Origin: Bacteroidales bacterium
GTDB taxonomy: Bacteria > Bacteroidota > Bacteroidia > Bacteroidales > Paludibacteraceae
Assembly (NCBI GenBank): GCA_022783865.1
Contig: JALFYY010000001.1
Coordinates: 1-64,000 of the forward strand
Length of the DNA stretch: 64,000 nucleotides
Reading direction: 5' to 3'
The notes beneath the pieces were generated by a model, which did no database searches, had not been told where the DNA came from, and was given only the letters and a program-made list of their open reading frames with translations. Position 1 is the first letter of the stretch, and each line of letters begins with the position of its first letter. Below, piece by piece: positions 26,923 to 35,192 of this stretch. A program made the position numbers and the translations under genes.

Positions 26923-26941
26923 AATATACTGTTGAAGATTT

Positions 26942-26965
26942 AGACGCAATCAACCGCATCTCTAC
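26942..26965 (+). repeat. GACG-palindrome element, copy 3 (degraded)
   Basis: AGACGCAATCAACCGCATC with the TCTAC tail. The frame of 24 bases is kept but the arms pair poorly, so it looks like a decayed copy. Confidence 0.65.
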
Positions 26966-27154
26966 ACAGTATTGCCGGGACGACCGGCAGACCTGACAAA
27001 TTCAGCACAGAGTCAGTGACAGCAACGGCAACCAATTGCACCATTCTTCCACAGAATTGTCCTATTCTTCCGAAAACACAAGCGAGCAGACAGTCTGGCA
27101 CTCTGTTTGAAAAATGAACCGCGAACTTGTTGTAAATATAAACAAACACACATT

Positions 27155-28594
27155 ATGAAGAAGAAAACAGCATTAAGCATTTGTCTGATTATCGCCACAC
27201 TGACACTCGGAGCACAGACACATCTGACGCTCGAAGGCTGTCGCGACCTTGCCCTACAAGGCAACAAACAGGCACAAATCGACAAAGAGAACCTTGCCGC
27301 GGCACAAGACCTGAGAAAAGCCGCACTCGCACGCTATTTCCCGAAAGTATCCGCCAACGGCGCATACGTATGGAGCCAGAACAATCTGTACCTGATTTCC
27401 GATGAAGCCAGGCTGCCTTTCGGGACAATGAATCCTGACGGGAGTTTCAGTTTCAACGAGAACATTATCCAGACCTATTTCCCTGATCTGGACAAGAGAC
27501 TGAGTGACTGGTTCGCCCAAGAGTACAAGAAACTTTACGAAGATTCAGAATTAGACTTCGAGCATGTTTTTGTAGGCGAAGTAGGCGTCACGCAGCCCAT
27601 TTTCACCGGCGGCCGTATCACACAGCTCTACAAGATTGCCAAAGCCGGAGAAGAGATTGCCGGCATACAGCAAAGCGAACATAACGAGGAGTTGATAGTA
27701 AAGACGGACGAAGCCTACTGGAGAGTGGTGTCGGTCAGTGCGAAATATCAATTGGCAGACCGCTTTTGCCATATGCTCCAGAAAGTGAAAGACGACCTTG
27801 AAGCCGCCGTAGCAGAAGGCACTTCCACACAGTCGGAGTTACTACAAATCAGCGTCAAGCTGAACGAAGCCGAGATAAGCCGCATGAAAGCGGAGAACGG
27901 ATTGCGTCTGTCGAAAATGGCACTCTGCCAGTTGTGCGGACTGCCCCTTGACACGGACATCCTATTGGACGATTCACATCTTGAGGACGTGGTACTTGAT
28001 ATCCCCACAACCGATACAGAGGCGATAATAAGCCGCCGTCACGAAGTGCAGATGCTGGCACAGGCGAGCAAGATGGCACAAGCGGGCGTACGCTTGACAG
28101 CATCGCAACTGATGCCCACCATCGTTGCCAATGCCAATTATATCACTACCAACCCGAACTTATACAACGGTTACCAGAATACGTTCGGAGGCTCGTTCCA
28201 TGCAGGAGTAGCAGTGAATATCCCTATTGCGCATGCCGACGACATTCTGGCTGTGAAAGCCGCCAAACACAAAGCCCGCACCATCGCCCTGCAAGAAGAG
28301 AATGCACGCGAAATGCTCGCCTTGCAGATTTGCCAGACCACCCAGCAATTGGAAGAAGCCAACCGCAAACTGGCAGCTGCCGGTTCTGCCATCAAGCACG
28401 CAGAAGAGAACCTGAAACTGGCAGAAGCGGGATTTGAAGAAGGTATGATTACTTCCACCGAACTGCTCGGCGCACAAACGGCATGGCTCAAAGCCTACTC
28501 AGAAAAGATAGACGCCGCCATCGATGTCCGTCTGTATGAAGTATATTTACTCAAAAACACAGGCACACTCGCTTATAACTCCACAACCCATTAA
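27155..28594 (+). CDS. TolC-like outer-membrane efflux protein
   Basis: A 479-residue protein with a signal peptide ending near LGAQT. It shows the long alternating coiled-coil helices of the outer-membrane factor family (LTLEGCRDLALQGNKQAQI at the N-terminus, and repeated pattern QSEHNEELIVKTDEAYWRV and LKLAEAGFEEGMITSTELL in the second half). It forms the exit duct of a tripartite exporter with the membrane fusion protein and two permeases encoded next. ATG 27155 was chosen because the upstream extension has no signal peptide. The 30-base gap to the next gene suggests an operon. Confidence 0.92.
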   Translation: MKKKTALSICLIIATLTLGAQTHLTLEGCRDLALQGNKQAQIDKENLAAAQDLRKAALARYFPKVSANGAYVWSQNNLYLISDEARLPFGTMNPDGSFSFNENIIQTYFPDLDKRLSDWFAQEYKKLYEDSELDFEHVFVGEVGVTQPIFTGGRITQLYKIAKAGEEIAGIQQSEHNEELIVKTDEAYWRVVSVSAKYQLADRFCHMLQKVKDDLEAAVAEGTSTQSELLQISVKLNEAEISRMKAENGLRLSKMALCQLCGLPLDTDILLDDSHLEDVVLDIPTTDTEAIISRRHEVQMLAQASKMAQAGVRLTASQLMPTIVANANYITTNPNLYNGYQNTFGGSFHAGVAVNIPIAHADDILAVKAAKHKARTIALQEENAREMLALQICQTTQQLEEANRKLAAAGSAIKHAEENLKLAEAGFEEGMITSTELLGAQTAWLKAYSEKIDAAIDVRLYEVYLLKNTGTLAYNSTTH

Positions 28595-28624
28595 CAACAA
28601 ACACTCTAAAACATCAATCACACT

Positions 28625-29629
28625 ATGGATAGTAAAAACAAAAAGCACAACTTGCTTATCGGACTGATTGCCCTGGTTGCAGTCATAGTTATTGTAGGTG
28701 TAACCGGTATTCTTGCTCTCCGCCCAGAACCGGTAGTCATCACGGGCGAAGCCGAAGCCACCGAATACCGCGTATCGGGCAAAGTACCCGGCCGTATAGA
28801 AATATTCTTTGCCGAGGAAGGAGACCGTGTAGAAAAAGGCGACACACTCGTATTCATCGACAGTCCGGAAGTGCGTGCCAAATTAGCACAAGCCCGTGCA
28901 GCCAGAGCCGCCGCAGCCGCACAAGACACCAAAGCACAAAACGGTGCGCAAGCAGAACAGATACAAGGTGCTTACGAACTATATCAGAAAGCAATGGTTG
29001 GCGAAGACATTATGCACAAATCGTACAACCGAGTAAAGAACCTCTACGAAAAGGGCGTTGTCTCTGCTCAGAAGAAAGACGAGGTAGAAGCCCAGTACAA
29101 AGCTGCCGTAGCCACCACGAAAGCCGCCAAAAGTCAATACGAGATGGCAAAGAAAGGAGCCCGAAGCGAAGACAAAGAAGCCGCCGCTGCCTTGGTAGCC
29201 CGTGCCGACGGCGCTATCAGCGAGGTGGAAGCCTACTTGTCGGAACTATATTTGGTGGCTCCTGCCGACGGCGAAATCACCACCCGTTTCCCTAAGGTAG
29301 GCGAACTGGTGGGCAGCGGTTCACCCATTATGAGTATCACCGACTTGAATGACATGTGGCTCACTTTCTCCGTGCGTGAAGACATGTTACCCGATTTGAC
29401 CATCGGCACGGTTATTAACTTCAGCGTGCCGGCACTCGGAAACAATACGTATCAAGCCAAAATTACATTCATGCAAGCCCGTGCTTCGTATGCGACATGG
29501 CGTGCCACCAAAGCCACAGGACAATTTGACGCCAAGACTTTCGAGGTGAAAGCCAGACCGACAACCAACGTACCGAACTTACGTCCCGGCATGACAGTAA
29601 TCATGCACACAAACAACAGTGCTCTATGA
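28625..29629 (+). CDS. HlyD-family membrane fusion protein
   Basis: A 334-residue periplasmic adaptor anchored by one N-terminal membrane segment (about 9-31, LLIGLIALVAVIVIVGVTGI). A lipoyl-like half (YRVSGKVPGRIEIFFAEEGDR) leads into an alanine-rich coiled coil (about 80-190), then the second lipoyl half (LVAPADGEITTRFPKVGELV) and a beta-barrel. It links the permeases to the TolC-like duct. Its TGA overlaps the ATG of the first permease (ATGA), a sign of translational coupling. Confidence 0.93.
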   Translation: MDSKNKKHNLLIGLIALVAVIVIVGVTGILALRPEPVVITGEAEATEYRVSGKVPGRIEIFFAEEGDRVEKGDTLVFIDSPEVRAKLAQARAARAAAAAQDTKAQNGAQAEQIQGAYELYQKAMVGEDIMHKSYNRVKNLYEKGVVSAQKKDEVEAQYKAAVATTKAAKSQYEMAKKGARSEDKEAAAALVARADGAISEVEAYLSELYLVAPADGEITTRFPKVGELVGSGSPIMSITDLNDMWLTFSVREDMLPDLTIGTVINFSVPALGNNTYQAKITFMQARASYATWRATKATGQFDAKTFEVKARPTTNVPNLRPGMTVIMHTNNSAL

Positions 29630-30789
29630 AACAGCTGATTGCCGTATTCAGGAGAGAAGTGCGGCAGATGACAGCCCGCCCTATCTACCTTGTTTCATCG
29701 GTGATAGTAACGGTATTTGCCTGCATTTTCTTCCTGACGCTCATGAACGAGGGCGTGCCGCAAAAACTGCCTATCGGCATTGTGGACCACGACCATACCA
29801 CTATCTCGCGCATGTTACGCCGCGAGATAGATGCCGGTCAAGGCGTGGAGGTGATTGCCGAATATATGAATTTCACAGAAGCCCGCCAAGCCATGCAGCG
29901 TGGGGAGATATATGCCTTTGTGGAGTTGCCGGAACAGATGTACAGCGACATGCTTGCCATGAAACGCCCGACAGTAACGGTCTATGCCAACGATGCTTAT
30001 CTATTAGGCGGAATGTTGTCGTACAAACAACTAATGACCATGGTGAACCTTGCTTCGGGTGCCATGCAGCGCGAAGTAATGCGAGGAAGGGGTATGCGCG
30101 ACGGCGACATTATGCCATTGATACAGCCGGTAGTGATTGACAACCACATGCTTGGCAATCCATGGGCAAACTACCCCATCTATCTTGCTACCACCATTCT
30201 GCCCGGCATATTAGGATTGATGGTGCTGACACTCTGTGCCTTTGCCATTACCCACGAAATCAAAGTAGGCACTTCCGAAGAATGGATGGAGACGGCAGGC
30301 GGCAATATATTTACAGCTATTTCAGGGAAAATGCTGCCCTATACGATATTGTTCACCCTCTTAGGTTGGATAGTGAACATCGTATTGTTCGGCTTCATGC
30401 ACTTCCCGATGAACGGCAGTTTTGCCTTTCTGTGCCTCGCCACCCTGGTTTATGTGGCAGCTATGCAGGCGGCAGCGGTAGTAGTGACATCGTTAGTACC
30501 AGTTCCGCGTATGGCCATATGCCTTTGCGTACTATACGGCGTATTGGCATTCTCGCTATCAGGTTTCACCTATCCCGTAGAGTCGATGAAGCCGGCATTT
30601 CAGGCATGGAGCTATTTGGTTCCGCTCCGGTATTACTACCTCATCACCGTTGACCAAATGCTGATGGGAGTAAGCGTTGCCAAATCGTGCCTTTGGCTCG
30701 CACTGATGGGTGCTGCAATGTTGCTTCCTTTGCCACTTGCCAAACGACTGAGAAACGCACTGCTCTACCATAACTATCCCGATGATTAA
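29626..30789 (+). CDS. ABC-2 type transporter permease (first)
   Basis: A 387-residue inner-membrane permease. One N-terminal span (about 22-42) is followed by a long extracytoplasmic region (about 45-175, containing IVDHDHTTISRMLRREID) and five more spans from about 185 onward. This is the layout of YhhJ/YbhR-type ABC-2 permeases used with HlyD adaptors for efflux. The ATPase that should drive it is not encoded in the operon. It overlaps the adaptor gene by four bases and is followed by a second permease after 12 bases. Confidence 0.9.
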   Translation: MKQLIAVFRREVRQMTARPIYLVSSVIVTVFACIFFLTLMNEGVPQKLPIGIVDHDHTTISRMLRREIDAGQGVEVIAEYMNFTEARQAMQRGEIYAFVELPEQMYSDMLAMKRPTVTVYANDAYLLGGMLSYKQLMTMVNLASGAMQREVMRGRGMRDGDIMPLIQPVVIDNHMLGNPWANYPIYLATTILPGILGLMVLTLCAFAITHEIKVGTSEEWMETAGGNIFTAISGKMLPYTILFTLLGWIVNIVLFGFMHFPMNGSFAFLCLATLVYVAAMQAAAVVVTSLVPVPRMAICLCVLYGVLAFSLSGFTYPVESMKPAFQAWSYLVPLRYYYLITVDQMLMGVSVAKSCLWLALMGAAMLLPLPLAKRLRNALLYHNYPDD

Positions 30790-30801
30790 AAAGACGCCAG
30801 T

Positions 30802-32028
30802 ATGAAACATTATCCATTAGCCACAAGGCTACTCTATAAGGCAGAAGACGTATGGTATATCTTTGTGCAGGAGTTGCACAGTATCTTCCACGACAAAGGT
30901 GTACTCATCATCTTCTTTTTGGCAGGATTGGTTTATCCGATCCTCTATCCACTACTCTACGACAAAGAAGTAATCATTGATATGCCGATTGCCGTAGTGG
31001 ACGACTCACAGACGCAACACAGCAGAGAATATATCCGCAAACTGGACGCTACACGCGAAGTCAAAGTTGCTTATAAATGTCTGAACATGAAGGAAGCAGA
31101 GGACCTGTACCACAGAAGAAAGGTACACGGCATTGTCTATTTCCCCAACGACTTTGAAACCCAACTACAGACTTTGCACGGACAAACCTACGTATCTATC
31201 TACTGCGACATGTCGTCGTTTCTCTACTACAAGAACATGCAGATAGCCAACAACTTCGTTATGCTGGACGAGCACCACGGCATACAACTGCGACGCTACG
31301 AGATGACCGGCAAAACAGGTGAAACAGCCGAGTTACTGACCCAACCGCTGAAATACGAAGAAGCGTTTCTTTATAATATAGGTGGCGGATTCGCCTCATT
31401 CCTGCTCCCTGCCATCCTCATACTGATTCTGCACCAGACACTGTTCTTCGGTGTAGGAATGCTGGCAGGTACAGCAAGAGAACGCAACGGCGAACTGTTC
31501 TACATAGAAGGACGAAAAGAGGAACGCAGTACACTCCGTATCGTATTGGGCAAAGGGTTCGCCTATTTTATTCTCTATTTTGCCCTTGCCGCCTATACGT
31601 TGGGACTGATTCCGCGATTGTTCAACCTGCCGCATATCGGTACGTTTGCAGATGTAATGAAGTTCATGGTACCTTTCTTATTGGCAGCTACTTTCTTTGC
31701 CATTACCATTTCTGTCTTTGTACGGGAACGTGAAACGGGATTGATTACGATGGTATTCTTTACCGTGATCTTACTTTTCCTCGCCGGATTCAGTTGGCCG
31801 GCAAGCAATGTGCCTGTATTTTGGCATTATATTGCCCAACTATTCCCCACCACCTTTGGTATCAACGGATATATACACATCAACAGCATGGGAGCCACAT
31901 TGGCAGAAACCAGACACGAGTATATGGCGCTATGGATACAGGCCGGAGCGTATTTCCTCAGTGCTTGTCTGAGCCTCAGGCTATCCTCGTATATCCATAG
32001 CAGGCTTCAGCGCAAAGCTACGGCTTGA
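30802..32028 (+). CDS. ABC-2 type transporter permease (second)
   Basis: A 408-residue permease with the same layout as its neighbour: one span (about 34-52), a large external loop with IAVVDDSQTQHSREYIRKLD, then five C-terminal spans. The two probably form a heterodimer. Its last 22 bases overlap the 3' end of the convergent AraC-family gene, so the two transcripts are complementary there. No terminator is visible between them. Substrate unknown. Confidence 0.9.
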   Translation: MKHYPLATRLLYKAEDVWYIFVQELHSIFHDKGVLIIFFLAGLVYPILYPLLYDKEVIIDMPIAVVDDSQTQHSREYIRKLDATREVKVAYKCLNMKEAEDLYHRRKVHGIVYFPNDFETQLQTLHGQTYVSIYCDMSSFLYYKNMQIANNFVMLDEHHGIQLRRYEMTGKTGETAELLTQPLKYEEAFLYNIGGGFASFLLPAILILILHQTLFFGVGMLAGTARERNGELFYIEGRKEERSTLRIVLGKGFAYFILYFALAAYTLGLIPRLFNLPHIGTFADVMKFMVPFLLAATFFAITISVFVRERETGLITMVFFTVILLFLAGFSWPASNVPVFWHYIAQLFPTTFGINGYIHINSMGATLAETRHEYMALWIQAGAYFLSACLSLRLSSYIHSRLQRKATA

Positions 32029-32930
32029 GGTGTTTGCCCCGCCATTTTACGAAGGGCTTGCGGCGAATAGCCCGTATGCTTTTTCACATACTTGCCGAAG
32101 AACGACTGGCTCGGGAAATTCAGGAGGTTGGCTATCTGCTGTACGTTGAGGGAGGAAGTCTGCAACAGCATTCTTGCTTCCTCAATTACACAGTATTCTA
32201 TCCATTTGAGCGCAGAGATACCACTCACTTCTTTCACCACCGCAGAAAGATATTTGGGCGTAATGCACAAGCGCTCAGCATAGAAAGACAAATCGTGATG
32301 CCGGCGATAATACAACCCCAATTCCTGCAAGAAAGCGGCAAAAATCTCCTCCTGCCGATTATTGACAGGCTTGCCTTCGCTCACGCCATGGGTGTATAGA
32401 TTGCATACCTTCGATACCAATGCCTGCATCAAAGCTTTGGCTGTTGTTTCACGGAAACGATTATCGGCATCGGTCATCTCGTTGAAAAGCAAACGGTGGT
32501 AATCGGCTATCCAAGCAATATCTTTCTCTCCCAATTCCGCACAAGGGTGTTCGCGAACATAGAGCAACAATGGCAACAGACTGCGTTGGTGCTGCAATAT
32601 CTCGCCAAAGAAACGACTATTACAACATATGAGAATGGCTTTCATATCGTCGGAACCATCTTTCCATGTGACTACCTGATTGGGAAGCACCACTATATAA
32701 TTGTTCTTCCGGAAGCAGAATGCCTTCGTGCCTACCGTTACTTCGCAGGAGCCTTCCAAGCAAATGCAGAATACCGCCATATTGACACGTAGCGTATCAT
32801 CGCCGAAACTAATCTGGCGGATATCGTCGAACAAAGCAAAATCCTCCTCAGCAAAGACCATAGTGCGGTTGCTGAGGAGATTCCATTCGTGCAGTTTGCG
32901 CTGTAGTTCGTACAGATCGTAAACTTCCAT
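32007..32930 (-). CDS. AraC-family transcriptional regulator
   Basis: A 307-residue DNA-binding regulator. The N-terminal half (about 35-130) looks like a cupin-type sensing domain (VFCICLEGSCEVTVG, NYIVVLPNQVVTW). The C-terminal 100 residues hold the double helix-turn-helix of the family (PKYLSAVVKEVSGISALKWI, then VQQIANLLNFPSQSFFGKYV and GYSPQALRK). It starts 11 bases after the glycyl-tRNA synthetase stop and in the same direction, so it may share that transcript. It converges with the efflux operon, which is its likely but unproven target. Confidence 0.93.
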   Translation of the reverse strand: MEVYDLYELQRKLHEWNLLSNRTMVFAEEDFALFDDIRQISFGDDTLRVNMAVFCICLEGSCEVTVGTKAFCFRKNNYIVVLPNQVVTWKDGSDDMKAILICCNSRFFGEILQHQRSLLPLLLYVREHPCAELGEKDIAWIADYHRLLFNEMTDADNRFRETTAKALMQALVSKVCNLYTHGVSEGKPVNNRQEEIFAAFLQELGLYYRRHHDLSFYAERLCITPKYLSAVVKEVSGISALKWIEYCVIEEARMLLQTSSLNVQQIANLLNFPSQSFFGKYVKKHTGYSPQALRKMAGQTPQAVALR

Positions 32931-32941
32931 ACAACAATTGT

Positions 32942-34486
32942 TTATGCTAACTTACGCAGCAATTCTTTCATATCCACTGCTTTGCCTATCAACGCGGGCA
33001 ACTCGCTGATAGCTATGCGCTCCTGCGCCATCGTATCGCGATAACGAACGGTTACGCAATTATCGGTCAAAGTATCATGGTCGATAGTCACGCAGAAAGG
33101 TGTACCCACTGCATCCTGACGGCGATAGCGCTTGCCGATACTGTCTTTCTCATCGTAAGCACAACGGAAATCGTATTTGAGCAATTGCATCACTTCTTCC
33201 GCTTTCTCAGGCAGTCCGTCTTTCTTTACCAAAGGCATTACGCATACTTTCGTCGGCGCCAGTACAGGCGGCAGAGAGAGCACCACGCGCGTTTCGCCAT
33301 TCTCCAAAGTCTCCTCTTTGTAGGCAGAGCACATGATACTCAAGAACATACGGTCCACACCAATACTGGTCTCTATGACGTAAGGCGTGTAGCTCTTGTT
33401 GAGTTCGGGGTCGAAATATTCTATTTTCTTGCCGCTGTATTTGGCATGCTGGCTCAAGTCGAAGTTCGTACGACTGTGAATGCCCTCCACTTCCTTGAAT
33501 CCGAACGGCATCTGGAACTCGATATCTGTAGCGGCATTGGCATAGTGCGCCAATTTCTCATGGTCGTGATAACGGTACTTCTCGTCACCCAAACCGAGTG
33601 CCTTGTGCCAACTCAGGCGATGTTCTTTCCAATACTTGAACCACTCCATTTCTTCACCAGGACGAACAAAGAACTGCATCTCCATCTGCTCGAACTCACG
33701 CATACGGAACACGAACTGGCGCGCTACAATCTCGTTGCGAAACGCCTTGCCGATTTGTGCGATACCGAAAGGAATCTTCATGCGGCCCGTCTTCTGTACG
33801 TTGAGGAAATTGACGAATATGCCTTGTGCCGTTTCGGGACGAAGGTAGATTTTCATACTACCGTCCGAAGTGGAGCCCATCTCGGTGGAGAACATCAAGT
33901 TGAACTGACGAACATCGGTCCAATTCTTGGTGCCACTGATGGGGCAAACGATGCCTTCATCGAGGATAATCTGTTTGAGTTCATTGAGGTCATTGGCGTT
34001 CATTGCTTCCGAATAGCGAGTATGAAGCGCTTCCCGTTTTTGTACGTGCTCCTGTACACGGGGATTGGTCTGACGGAAGAGTTCAGCATCGAAACTGTCG
34101 CCGAAACGCTTGGCTGCTTTGGCTATTTCCTTCTCAATCTTCTCGTCATATTTGGCAATCTGGTCTTCTATCAGTACGTCAGCACGATAGCGTTTCTTAG
34201 AATCGCGATTGTCAATAAGCGGGTCGTTGAAGGCATCTACGTGACCTGAAGCCTTCCATGTGGTGGGGTGCATAAAGATAGCGGCATCAATACCAACGAT
34301 ATTTTCGTGCACACGCGTCATGGCTTCCCACCAATAACGCTTGATATTGTTTTTGAGTTCCACGCCGTTTTGTCCGTAATCATATACAGCTCCCAATCCG
34401 TCGTAAATATCGCTTGAGGGGAATACAAAGCCGTACTCTTTGCAGTGGGCTACCATTTTCTTGAAAGTTTCTTCCTGTGTTGCCAT
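32942..34486 (-). CDS. glyS: Glycyl-tRNA synthetase (single-chain, eukaryote/archaea-like type)
   Basis: Charges tRNA-Gly. The 514-residue single polypeptide has the class II catalytic core (motif 2 around FRMREFEQMEMQFFVRPGEE, motif 3 near YVIETSIGVDRMFLSIM) and a C-terminal anticodon-binding domain (LPPVLAPTKVCVMPLVKK). This is the homodimeric alpha2 type, not the alpha/beta form of many bacteria. The insertion KSYTPYVIETS and the WWEAMTRVHENIVGIDAA N-terminal part fit. A -7 box lies about 90 bases upstream. A regulator gene is linked directly downstream. Confidence 0.96.
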   Translation of the reverse strand: MATQEETFKKMVAHCKEYGFVFPSSDIYDGLGAVYDYGQNGVELKNNIKRYWWEAMTRVHENIVGIDAAIFMHPTTWKASGHVDAFNDPLIDNRDSKKRYRADVLIEDQIAKYDEKIEKEIAKAAKRFGDSFDAELFRQTNPRVQEHVQKREALHTRYSEAMNANDLNELKQIILDEGIVCPISGTKNWTDVRQFNLMFSTEMGSTSDGSMKIYLRPETAQGIFVNFLNVQKTGRMKIPFGIAQIGKAFRNEIVARQFVFRMREFEQMEMQFFVRPGEEMEWFKYWKEHRLSWHKALGLGDEKYRYHDHEKLAHYANAATDIEFQMPFGFKEVEGIHSRTNFDLSQHAKYSGKKIEYFDPELNKSYTPYVIETSIGVDRMFLSIMCSAYKEETLENGETRVVLSLPPVLAPTKVCVMPLVKKDGLPEKAEEVMQLLKYDFRCAYDEKDSIGKRYRRQDAVGTPFCVTIDHDTLTDNCVTVRYRDTMAQERIAISELPALIGKAVDMKELLRKLA

Positions 34487-34572
34487 AGTGTATTATATTA
34501 TTTTCGTTATTATCCTATTATGTTATAGTCTTTTATTATTACTCTTTTGTCTCTTCGGACCTTTTCAGCCTG

Positions 34573-34580
34573 CAAAGATA
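34573..34580 (-). promoter_or_regulatory. Probable -7 box for glyS
   Basis: TATCTTTG on the minus strand about 87 bases before the glyS ATG. No TTTG at the usual distance. Confidence 0.45.
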
Positions 34581-34768
34581 CAAAATAAATATGATATTCC
34601 TATCAGAGTGCATTTTTTTTGTCAGTCAGGGTCGATATACAGCGTAAGACAGCATTGTACATCCATGTTTCCCGGTGCGTAGGAGTAGCATAGCAATTGC
34701 ACCGATAGCGAATATTGTTGATCTGTTCTATCGTATTCGTATTTCAGATGCCGGCTTGCTATCGGCTG

Positions 34769-34812
34769 AATCACCCACTAATCACCCACTAATCACCCAC
34801 TAATCACCCACT
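34769..34812. repeat. 11-bp tandem array, AATCACCCACT, four copies
   Basis: Four identical 11-base units at 34769, 34780, 34791 and 34802, preceded by the word GGCTG that also precedes the other members of this family. Confidence 0.9.
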
Positions 34813-34955
34813 CTTGCCGGCTTATGGTTATCCGGACGATAAGATGAGAAGATGAAAAGATGTGGAGATGAGGAGATGAAGAGAATGTAAGTACGATGTT
34901 ATGGAATGCGGAGCATCATCTTCCGCTGCCGGATTGTTGACGTTGAGGAAGTGAA

Positions 34956-34977
34956 CGGGCAGAGCCCTAATTGAGGA
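34956..34977. repeat. Dispersed 22-base element with GGGCAGAGCCC hairpin, copy 2
   Basis: Matches 889-910 at 21 of 22 bases; the only difference is G to A in the CCCTARTTG part. It is again embedded in degenerate GAGGAGAT-type sequence. Confidence 0.7.
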
Positions 34978-35105
34978 ACTGAGAAATTGAAGAGCTGAAT
35001 ATATGAGCAAAAATCATTAGTCTTTTGTCCTTGCTCCAATAGTCCAATTGTCAAATTTTTGCCACAATGCGTCAATCTCTCCACATGGCAGCCAACAAAA
35101 TGTTA

Positions 35106-35113
35106 TATCTTTG
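35106..35113 (+). promoter_or_regulatory. Probable -7 box for the susCD operon
   Basis: TATCTTTG (part of TATATCTTTGCAATG) 80 bases before the susC ATG. A -33 TTTG at the right distance is lacking, which may indicate dependence on an activator. Confidence 0.45.
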
Positions 35114-35192
35114 CAATGTCAAATTGTCCCTCCATGGGACGCCCGCTTTATTTAACCAAATAATTTATAATCAATACATAAGACTAACACAC

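Larger units (their letters stand above)
26266..27154. other. 889-base non-coding region filled with short repeats
   Basis: No gene was recognised. From left to right it holds: GGACAA-type repeats (about 26290-26312), three TATCCCTAAAG units (26414-26446), a GTGCTAC/GTAGCAC inverted pair (about 26570-26590), a GATAGCATA word, a GTAAGGGGTGCTG anchor with five 11-bp units (26633-26700), and three GACG...CGTC palindromes (26843-26965). A near copy of this set lies at 48742-49297. Confidence 0.7.
34487..35192. other. Divergent intergenic region between glyS and susC
   Basis: About 700 bases without a gene. It holds the glyS -7 box, a GTAGCATAGCAATTG stretch, the four-copy 11-bp array (34769-34812), GAGGAGAT-like purine repeats (34840-34886), the dispersed GGGCAGAGCCC element (34956-34977), a short GTCAAATTTTTG run and the susC -7 box. 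Confidence 0.6.

Noticed and set aside
33077..34249. A 390-codon plus-strand frame
   Set aside because: It lies antisense to glycyl-tRNA synthetase, a certain gene, and resembles no family.
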